NCBI RefSeq assembly: GCF_963576615.1
Contig: NC_088711.1
Span: 14,431,869 to 14,495,868 of the forward strand
Direction of reading: 5' to 3'
Source of the DNA: Watersipora subatra
Taxonomy: Eukaryota > Bryozoa > Gymnolaemata > Cheilostomatida > Watersiporidae
DNA: 64,000 nt
Shown: positions 56,701-64,000 of the stretch, piece by piece
Layout: each line of letters starts with the position of its first letter
Numbering within the stretch: the first letter of the stretch is position 1
Translations under genes and position numbers: made by a program
The notes under the pieces: generated by a model
Seen by the model: the letters and a program-made list of their open reading frames with translations, nothing else
Databases searched by the model: none
Told to the model about the DNA's origin: nothing

Positions 56701-59141
56701 GTAACTTACATCGTACTATTTACTCTTCGAATTCCCCGCTCAATGATTACTTTAGTTTCATTGCTTTTTCTCTCATTATAAGTGAAGTCGAGCTCATCAA
56801 TCTGGTCGAGAGAGATGCGCTTGTTTTCTGCGCTATCATCATCAAATGGAGTTATGTAAACATTGACTCCCTACAACCAATACAAAACGTGTGTAAAACT
56901 GACATACATCGATTATAACAAATAATTATACTAAAAAAACAGGGCATGTCTCGCATAGATCAAGGGTGTGCTTTTAAGATAGTCACAAGGTTCTACTTAC
57001 ACTAGACTACTGTGTATGTAAGCTATGTACTTACTTCCCATGGATCAACAATATCAATAACAAGGGGATTTGTCCATCCATTTGCTGGGTGGTTCTCAAA
57101 GTCAATGCTTGTAGCTTCTGCGACAATGGGCGTATAGAATCTGTAGTATTTGCAGTTCCTGGTTCATAAAAAGAGAACGTTGTCTTAGAAGGCAGCCAGT
57201 TATTTAAGGCAGAAGTAGATAGTTTCACAATGATATAATTAAGTAGTTCAGATAAGTACATGTAAGTAAGCAAACCACAATGTCTGATCAGAGCAGCAAG
57301 TAATCAAAAGATTTGCGTAAAAAATAACTCATCATTTCTGATGAAAACTGACATCCTTGTGAGCTCTCACAAATCTATTTCAGACAACATCACAAACTAT
57401 TCAGAAAATTGTCGGAGCATCGTATCTCGATTTACTGAATGTATACTAGATATGACTGCATGTTTCTTACATCAGTTCTAATATAAAAGTGAAATTCGAA
57501 GTAAGTTAGCAGGTACACTCAGTGAAGTATCACAGTTGATATTTTACCTGCGTGCTCATGTTTCTTTTGTTTGTCTAATCAAAAGAATCAATGACAAATC
57601 TCTCACTTACTATTTTTACTGTTATGGTTAAGCTTAGAGCTCGGGCATTAAGTAAGCATACAAACATCACCTTTCTCTGATAACTAAAAATTAATGGTCA
57701 ATTTAATATTTTGTGTTTGTGATATCTTATAAAATCATTAAAACCTTCTCTGGTACATTATGAACCCATTGGCTGCCTAAGGCGTTTAATAAATAACCTT
57801 GACATATAAATTCTAGCAACAGCTTTTTACAAAAGACTTTACCTGAACCCAAGTTTGCTGACGCAAATGTCAAAGGTCAGATCACAAAGATCTTTATTAG
57901 GTTGAGAACTATGGTCACACTTTTGTCCGGTAGCACGCAGGTCGCCAGGATTTGTAAAGTTTACAAAATATATTTCAAGGCGAGTAGGGCTAAGGTTGGT
58001 ACAGGGCGCTGGAGTAGTTGTCGTAGGTAGTGTTGTAGTTGTTGTCGGTGTTGTTGTGGTTGTGGGTGTAGTAGTTGTGGTCGGCGCTGTTGTGGTTGTT
58101 GTTGGAGTAGTAGTTGATGTAGTTGGCACGTGTGTAGTTGTTGATTCTGTGGTGGGTTCAACACAGTCTCCAGACACAGCAAACACCAATCTAAATATAC
58201 AAGTCACCAAATAACGATTGTTAACAGACGTATATTTTAGATCGTTTCTGACCTTATGAGGTCTAATCGCAATAAAGTTTATGAGCTTCGCGAAAATTCT
58301 TGGGAAAATTAACTTTGTTCTCATTAGGAGCAACTTCCCTGTAGACCTGTTTGTACTTGCTAGGCATGTGAGCAATAATACATGTTGTAGTACATGTACA
58401 TGTAGCAATAGTACATGTTGTATTGTTGCCTGTAGATAGGACAACTTGTTAAACTACAGGCAACAGGCCAATGGAAGAGGTGAGTTATTATCATTATGGC
58501 TAAGCAGGTAAAAGGTCTATTCGTCTAGTTCAGGGGTGCGCATACCCTATCAGCCTGAGAGCTACTTATGAAATGACCTGAATCAAAATGATCTACCACC
58601 TACTAAAAATGTAAAACACATTATTTTTAAGTATATTGAGAATTACTTCTATATAAATTTTTTTCCACATTTCCATTTTCCGGTAAAGCAGCTGTAAATT
58701 GACAGATGAGGCAAACGCGCTTCAAAAATGACATTGTGAGAAAGAAGTCGTCTTCCCATTCATATGTTAGTGGTAGGTTTCAGCTTTTCCCTTGGTCCAT
58801 TTTATCACTCGTTTTTATCCCTTTTTTACTTGGACTATAGGCTGGCAAGGAATTGATGCGATGATGAAAATTGTTTTACACACAACTCAGCAGTTAAAAA
58901 AGTTATTAGTTTAAAAATAAGGAGAGATCAGAAAGTGATAAATATCCAACTGCCTTCACTAAACTTACGTTGAAGGTTCCACAAGACCATCACCTCTGAG
59001 ACCATCTTCATAGTACATCTTTTCAACGCCATCAAGTGCGTTGTTGAAGTTTATTCGGAAGATGTCTACTTCATCATATCTTATGACGGATGTTTCCGTT
59101 GAGCCTTCATCATCCCATACGACAACACTAATGCTTACACC
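53740..59141 (-). CDS. transmembrane protein with MNNL-like (Notch-ligand N-terminal) modules, mucin linker and ShKT-like clusters; 5' and 3' ends missing
   Basis: Seven joined exons on the minus strand: 59141-58969, 58190-57843, 57158-57035, 56870-56710, 56031-55821, 55707-55537, 53843-53740; phases agree, about 430 residues. Order: end of a first module (VSISVVVWDDEG ... VEPST, then LVFAVSGDC), a Thr/Pro linker of about 45 residues (mucin-like, O-glycosylation expected), a full second module (LEIYFVNFTNPGDLRATGQK, CDLTFDICVSKLGFRNC, NPLVIDIVDPWEGVNVYITP, then LTLAIKADC), two Cys clusters ending CPITCKRC and CPITCNLC (ShKT form), and a membrane helix GVMFLLALTALIAVCKRTR. The CD..FDICV and NPLVIDIVD parts resemble the MNNL domain of Delta/Jagged; no DSL or EGF domain follows. 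The signal peptide, first exons and the cytoplasmic tail were not found. Likely a cell-surface or secreted-face adhesion/signalling protein; function unknown. Confidence 0.72.
54210..54345 (+). mobile_element. Helitron-like 5' region with antisense tRNA-like segment
   Basis: tatagtaagagccgtgttcg parallels 40285-40310. On the minus strand tggcgcagttggtactatgc (A-box form) and gagttcaattt (degenerate B-box) follow at 54275-54335. Other borders not found. Located in the last known intron of the MNNL/ShKT gene. Confidence 0.35.
54410..55255. mobile_element. MITE of the tatttgaacgccacc family, inverted relative to the 2.5-kb copy
   Basis: The right part (tgtggacacttttctacgga ... gtggcgctcaaatagaggtg) is the reverse complement of the 2535-2640 and 33080-33180 sequences. 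The left part, 54410-54500, matches 3640-3740. In between is an imperfect direct repeat (ggttacggtacc, aaaatacgtagtagcaca) at about 54610 and 54825. Confidence 0.5.
56180..56690. repeat. two adjacent degenerate tandem repeats in an intron
   Basis: About 31-bp units (ggacgggctaacagtctacc) repeat four times at 56180-56300. About 60-bp units (tctacctgctactgttcttg) repeat roughly five times at 56390-56670. Both are AT-balanced and not coding. Confidence 0.7.
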
Positions 59142-59568
59142 CTAAAACCATAACACACAATCTTCATAGCCTGTTGATGTAACAGTTAACATCGATAGCT
59201 GACTATTGACTATTACAGTAAAGTATGTATCACTTATACATGATTCAGAAACACAGTGGTTTGAGTTAGTTGAGATTGCAACTAAAATGAACTTGTGATA
59301 GGCAACTACTTTGTCGTTAACAGCGTAAGACTAACAACTCTGTAAAAATAGTTAGCGCTGCTCTGACACCCAATTATGTAATCATAGATATTAACCTTTT
59401 GCCGCATCAAAGTCTCCCAGAAACGACATAAAACCATGTAATTCTTCGTTGGAATTTCAATAAAATCGGTATTTTATTAAATTACCATACGTGGCTTAAC
59501 CGAAATTTACTGAATGGTTTTGGCTGTGATGCTTTTTGTTCAAAGTAAGTTGCATTGTTTGGAGCTTG

Positions 59569-60197
59569 TCACAAACCGTTGTTCAAACACAGTCCAATAA
59601 ATACTCTTAGTCGCTCCACTGCAGCACTTTCCCATAAATGCAGTTTGGACCATGCTTGCAGAACTCCCATCTCTGCGTGCGTATACTCATAATACTTGTT
59701 AGATTCTACTACTATAAACTTCCACAAATTACTTCTACGTTGCTCAGTAAGAAGGAAGAACGGTAGAGTATCAGCAGGGGGTGTGCAATTGGACACTGAA
59801 TGAGAGGAAAAATTGTAGAGTGATGAAGGTTTGTCACCATCTAAGCCAGTAAAACTTTTCCAACATCTACAATGCTGTGTGGTTACATATGATCCATAAT
59901 CTGATCCCTCAGTAGTAGTAACCAGTGTAATAGAGCTAGCAGCACGGGTGTTGCTTGTATTGGAATTGCTATTATGAGGCACCCTTTTAGTATTCACAAC
60001 AACAGCACAAGTGGATATAGCATTATCATTGTCCGAGCGACCATATTCATAGATTTTCTCTATATATCCGAAGTCCCCGGAGTTTAAATAGCTATTATCA
60101 TCTCTATTATTATTGTATTGATCAGTCAACAGATCACTGATCACCGCAAAATCAAATAAAACTTTTATTCCCTCGTTTCAAACGCCGAGTCACTTGC
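59569..60197 (-). CDS. unassigned open reading frame, possible exon
   Basis: Open for about 208 codons, ending VFIGLCLNNGL-stop at 59569. There is no ATG at its start (the first Met-like position is GTG), so it is either an internal or terminal exon or non-coding. Composition is protein-like: an Asn/Asp/Tyr-rich first third (ISDLLTDQYNNNRDDNSYLN), a Ser/Thr-rich middle, and a hydrophobic/aromatic end (KYYEYTHAEMGVLQAWSKLH). No signal peptide, membrane segment or domain was recognised. It is upstream of the MNNL/ShKT gene on the same strand, but no splice joining to it could be shown. Confidence 0.3.
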
Positions 60198-60317
60198 TAG
60201 CTGGTATTTCCATTTTTCCGATGAAATGGTGATTCGTGGTTTTGCATTTCTTTAGCTTGCAGCATAAAACAATGCCCTTCAGATAATTGTTTCATATCAT
60301 AATTACATATCATAACT

Positions 60318-60415
60318 AGCTGCATCACCCGCCTACAGGAACAGATTCACGTGCAGCATAAGGTTCATTGAGAGTTGTCTTTCATATTGTATAACAACTC
60401 CAAATTGCAGTCTAC
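60318..60415 (-). mobile_element. 3' end of the 12-kb Helitron-like family
   Basis: The minus strand matches 13597-13695: gcatatttggagttgtt-like start, caaccttatgctgc-like middle, and ggcgggtgatgcagCTAG followed by T. The rest of the element is not recognised. Confidence 0.55.
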
Positions 60416-60514
60416 TGAACTTGTTGCCCTGATGTATTATTATATAAATTGTCTACTGAAATTGTTGCCCTGAATATGCATACACATATTACATGTCAAT
60501 AATGTTGGGGAAAT

Positions 60515-60619
60515 AATGGAAGTCTGCAATCAACAATGCTGAACTATAACTGGACTCCATCGTATAATATACGATGGAGTCCAGTTATAGTTCAGCATTG
60601 TTGATTGCAGATTTCCATT
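60515..60619. repeat. near-perfect palindrome, 51-bp arms, 3-bp centre
   Basis: Arms 60515-60565 and 60569-60619 are complementary at 50 of 51 positions around AAT. A second small perfect palindrome (atcaatgata-t-tatcattgat) follows at about 60628-60648. Confidence 0.95.
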
Positions 60620-60872
60620 GATTTCCATCAATGATATTATCATTGATAAGCTAGAGCGCAAAGCATGTAGTCACAACTCCAAAAAAACCAATTTGCGGTG
60701 TTGCAAACTGATGTTATTCTAATAATTATAATGATAAATGGTAAAGCTACATTATTTTAAAATGAATAACGTCTCTCACGCGACCCTAACATTAAAGGTT
60801 GACTTTCATTAAAATTCACATTACAGTTATTTGGTATCAAAAGATTTACCATGTCTTACTCTGTTAGGTTAA

Positions 60873-61569
60873 AGGTGCCAAATATGTGGAAATGTGATTA
60901 AAAGCTCTTAAAAGCTCAAAAACGAAAAGCCGCTGTAGATTGGAATCTCTTTATTTCAATGGCGTAGCCATGAAATTTGGTTATTATCTTGTCACGTGAT
61001 GTTCTCACGTGAATTGAAATGCCAATAAAAAGCTCAATATAAAACTTATTGTAGCACTAGTTTATGACATACACTTCGGGTTTTACCGAAGACCCCGTAT
61101 CAAATATAGATGCTTGCTACTTTACAGTTTTGTTTCGGCATTATTCAATCGTCAAGTCGTAACCTGATCACGTGACCCAATATTTCGCAAATAATTTTTG
61201 CAGCACTTTTCGATTATCACAGGTGATCGACAGGCTCGTCATGATTATCAGACAATGATATGTACTCCTTCAAACTAAGGCTAAAAAATTAAACCAATTT
61301 TTACGGTAAGTTATAGGATATCACTGCTAAAAGTGACAGCATTACGATGACGATAAAACAGACGCGTAAGAACAATAGACATGGTTTTAATGAATGCGTG
61401 AAGTAAATTTGTAAAAATATTTCGACGAATAAGGTTGCACGAAAGTGTAAACAGAAACCATCTCTCACAACTACATCACATTTGAGCCGTTTTGGAAAGA
61501 GGCTGCGATTTTCTGTTCGTTTATGAGCTTTTAAGAGCTTGTAATCACCTTTCCACATGTTTTGCACCT
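60873..61569. mobile_element. 697-bp element with long (55-60 bp) terminal inverted repeats
   Basis: Left end aggtgccaaatatgtggaaa followed by agctcttaaaagctca; the right end is the complement with about 85% identity. The reading frame on the minus strand inside (61567-61301) is not recognisable. No clear target duplication, since the right end directly meets a retrotransposon LTR. Confidence 0.65.
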
Positions 61570-61575
61570 ACAACA

Positions 61576-61775
61576 TGTTGTGTCTTACCTGTTTGTGTTA
61601 GGTAGAATGTGTATGCAGTATATGTGTGACTATGAAAATATTAATGATAAACCTGGCCAGGCTAAATCCCTAAATAAATACTCTAATTGTCAAGTTGCCA
61701 TTTTATCGAGCATGGACTTTTTACGCATGTGCAAAGCATAGTCTATATTGGCGTCAGTAATAGTTCGGCACAACA
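61576..61775 (-). mobile_element. 3' LTR (200 bp) of the Ty3/gypsy element
   Basis: On the minus strand it begins TGTTGTG and ends CACAACA, an inverted 7-bp terminus. A polypurine tract (aagagaagggagga) sits immediately upstream at 61776-61789, where plus-strand priming would start. The 5' LTR is outside the window or lost. Confidence 0.75.
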
Positions 61776-61979
61776 TCCTCCCTTCTCTTAATAATGTGTT
61801 GAGTCTATCTGTTATGTAGACAACTGTTTATATAGTGATTGTTGTGTTCCCCATTGATTGTCCATATGATCGACGCTAGTAATTAGCAAGTTGAGTAAGA
61901 TATGAATATTGATATAATAATATGTAAGTTAAGTAGTAGAGTAATATAGTATGTACAGTGCTGTCCAAAAGACAGCCCG

Positions 61980-63573
61980 CTACTCTAGGTAGCGACGAGG
62001 AAGATTGATTGTTCTTCCGTAGCGTGTGATTCTGATAGGCTTTGTCTCTGATACCTCCCTCTCTTTAGTGTTGGTAGATGTTGAGTTGTCTATGACTGGT
62101 TCTGATGTTGTTGTTTCAGGAGTGCTGAGTACTTCTGGTTCAGACTTTGTTGGATGAGGGACTTTTCTAATATCCACTCTTTTCCTACGAACATGAGCTC
62201 CTTTCTCTCTCTGGTTGTACCATATAAGATCGTTCATCCAGACGTTGTGTGACTTGAGCACGTCGCCAAACTTTCTGACTCAAGGTCACTGGTCTAAGTC
62301 GAACTACATCCCCATCCTGCAGAGGTTTTAGTTCCTTTGTGTGCTGGTCATAGACAGCCTTGTCTACAAATTGTTTTTTTTTTCAAGTGCAGATTTCACA
62401 CTATCGGTATTTGGATTTGATGGGCTTAGTAATGATGCAGTAGTTGGCAACCTTGTCCTGCAACGACGACCTAACATTCGCTGAGCTAAACTGTATTCAA
62501 GCCCTTCTTGAGGTGTGTTTCTATGGGCTAGTGGCACTAAATAGGCATCAGTACCATCTTCGTTAGCTTTAGTTATTAGTCTTTTTGCTGTCTTGAATGC
62601 TGATTCCGCCTTGCCATCACCTGTTGATGATGTGGACTTGAGGTTTGATGTCTAATGTCATACTTTTGAGTGAACTTTTCAAACAATTCTGATGTAAATT
62701 GAGGACCATTGTCAGTTATAAGAGTTTCAGTAAGACCATATCGAGCCATGTGTCCTTTGAATTTCTTTACTATAGTTCTAGCATCTTTTGACTCAACTCT
62801 ATCTACTTCAATAAAGTTGCTAGAGTGGTCGACGGTGACCATATACTCTTTTTCACCACATGTGAAGAGATCACTAGACACAATCTGCCATGGACGATCT
62901 GGTAGGTCTGTTCTCATCATTGGTTCGTTCAGTTGTCTTGCACTATATCTTTGAAAAATGTCACATTGGGCTATAAAGTCTTCAATTTCAGCCGACATTC
63001 CAGGCCAGTAGAGGCACTCTCTAGCCCTTCTCAGCATGGCTTGACCCCTTGATGGGATGAGTGTAGTTCTTGTTTTACTTCAGCTCTCAGTGAGCTGGGA
63101 ATCACAATTCTCTCCCCTCTGTAGGCAAGCCCATCATACACAGCCATCTCATCTCTCATGCTATGAAATGGTTTTGCTAGCATGTTTATTCTGTCTGTCT
63201 CTCCTGACCACCCCTTCGCTATAACTTTCATAACAGCTTGTAGAGTCGGACAGTTTGCAGTTTCCATTTTTAGATCTTTTTTCCATGGACCAGCTATTGT
63301 TTCAGTTAAGGCTGGAACAGTTTCTGTGAGGCAGTTTATTGTTTCATTCTCCCTTGCATTGTCTGCTAGATCATTCAGGTGACATCCGTGTCTACTAAGC
63401 ATGTCTGCAATATGTTGCTGTGCTCCTGGGTGGTATGTTACAGTAACATCATACTGCTGAAGCCGCATACGTAGACCTTGCAGTCTTTTATTGACATCTC
63501 TGAGAGGTTTGTGCATGATTCTCTGTAGACATCTGTGGTCTGAAAGTACAGTTGTGTGCCTGCCATATGTGTA
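61980..63573 (-). pseudogene. Ty3/gypsy pol fragment: RNase H end, integrase, C-terminal tail
   Basis: Minus strand, 5' to 3': end of RNase H (TVLSDHRCLQRIMHKPLRDV, RLQQYDVTVTYHPG, IADMLSRHG); integrase zinc-binding/linker (HSSHQGVK, RRARECLYWPGM); integrase core with D (SSDLF), D (ITDNGPQF) and E (GKAESAFK); then a tail ending GRTINLPRRYLE-stop at 61980, then polypurine tract and LTR. One frame change lies at about 63035 (between HQGVK and RRARE), another at about 62625 just before the catalytic E, and stops follow in 62270-62390. So the copy is defective. Gag, protease and the RT core are absent: the element is cut at 63573 by the TIR element. Confidence 0.88.
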
Positions 63574-64000
63574 CCGTAAGATCTTATGCTCAAGCCGCGC
63601 GGCTTGTCATTGGGCGCGGCTTTTGGTTCAAAGTCATAGGCCGCGGCTAAAGCCAAGTTGTTAATGCTTACGTGGGGCTCAGGGCAGCTTCACGATAAAC
63701 ACTCAGATAAATTGCTCAGTTCCGCGCTATAACCATAGAATCGCAGTCATGATACACTTTTATGTACGGGGTTTTGGCGACCTACTCGTTTATTTTCAAG
63801 GTAATGTTTATGGAATACCTTAGACTAAAGAAGAATTTATCGCTCATGTTTAACTTACCACAGTCCAAAGTCATAGGTTATTAACACCTTTTCATTCTTA
63901 ACCGGCATCTTTCCATAAACGTGAAACCCTTTAACGGTGCAATAAAAATCTAGCTGAGACATGGCAAGTAAGTTCTTGATGCAAGGGTTTAGGAATTTTA
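63574..64000. mobile_element. TIR element copy 2 (partial; runs off the right edge)
   Basis: Starts ccgtaag after TA at 63572 and follows 19549-19975 at about 90% identity to the window end. It is inserted in the RNase H part of the gypsy element, so it is younger than that retrotransposon insertion. Confidence 0.88.

Noticed and set aside
57996..58214. Val/Gly-rich plus-strand frame
   Set aside because: Antisense of the Thr/Pro mucin linker exon of the minus-strand gene.
58530..58620. Another hAT-type end (caggggtgcgcataccc)
   Set aside because: The word resembles a transposon terminus, but no matching right end or target duplication was found.
61301..61567. 88-residue minus-strand frame
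   Set aside because: Spans the inverted repeat of the 60873-61569 element; no recognisable domain, so not called a gene.

Overview
This is a eukaryotic nuclear window, most likely from an invertebrate animal. Genes are split into short exons (60-350 bp) with GT-AG introns, the DNA is AT-rich, and roughly half of it is transposon remnants, minisatellites and microsatellites. A spiralian such as a bryozoan or mollusc would fit, but the sequence alone does not settle the taxon. No rRNA, CRISPR, operon or bacterial feature is present.

Four protein-coding genes can be reconstructed exon by exon. (1) TOMM40, minus strand, 124-8854: the channel of the mitochondrial outer-membrane import complex. 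Six exons are present, the last exon lies off the left edge, and the first intron is 6.1 kb and full of repeats. (2) PGS1, plus strand, 17653-28205: mitochondrial phosphatidylglycerophosphate synthase of cardiolipin synthesis, seven exons, 452 codons. Its introns carry a TIR element, a dead Tc1 transposon and a 54-bp minisatellite. (3) IQCH, plus strand, 30763-52646: IQ-motif protein H with an ATP-grasp-like region, 22 exons, about 1206 residues. Its introns carry a hAT-type element, several Helitron-like elements and a 38-bp minisatellite. (4) A cell-surface protein, minus strand, 53740-59141: it combines Delta/Jagged MNNL-like modules, a Thr/Pro mucin linker, two ShKT-like Cys clusters and one transmembrane segment. 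Both ends are missing.

Layout: 0.1-8.9 kb TOMM40 with nested elements (a Harbinger-like TIR element containing a solo LTR). 9.4-17.6 kb is intergenic: a MITE pair, a Penelope-like retroelement remnant, Helitron-like DNA with a 0.5-kb GA tract, a 250-bp tandem duplication, a TG/CA-rich tract and a small hAT element. 17.6-28.2 kb PGS1. 28.5-29.3 kb a 49-bp minisatellite. 30.8-52.6 kb IQCH. 53.7-59.1 kb the MNNL/ShKT gene. 59.5-64 kb an unassigned ORF, a 51-bp-arm palindrome, a long-TIR element and the 3' half of a Ty3/gypsy retrotransposon with its LTR, cut by a second copy of the TIR element also found in PGS1.

The genes are not a functional cluster. TOMM40 and PGS1 are both mitochondrial but lie 8.8 kb apart, head to head. 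The most unusual signal is a family of Helitron-like elements (27.0, 37.3, 50.0 and 51.35 kb, with relatives near 39.9, 40.3 and 54.2 kb). Most carry a tRNA-like segment in antisense near the 5' end, and one pair is joined head to tail.
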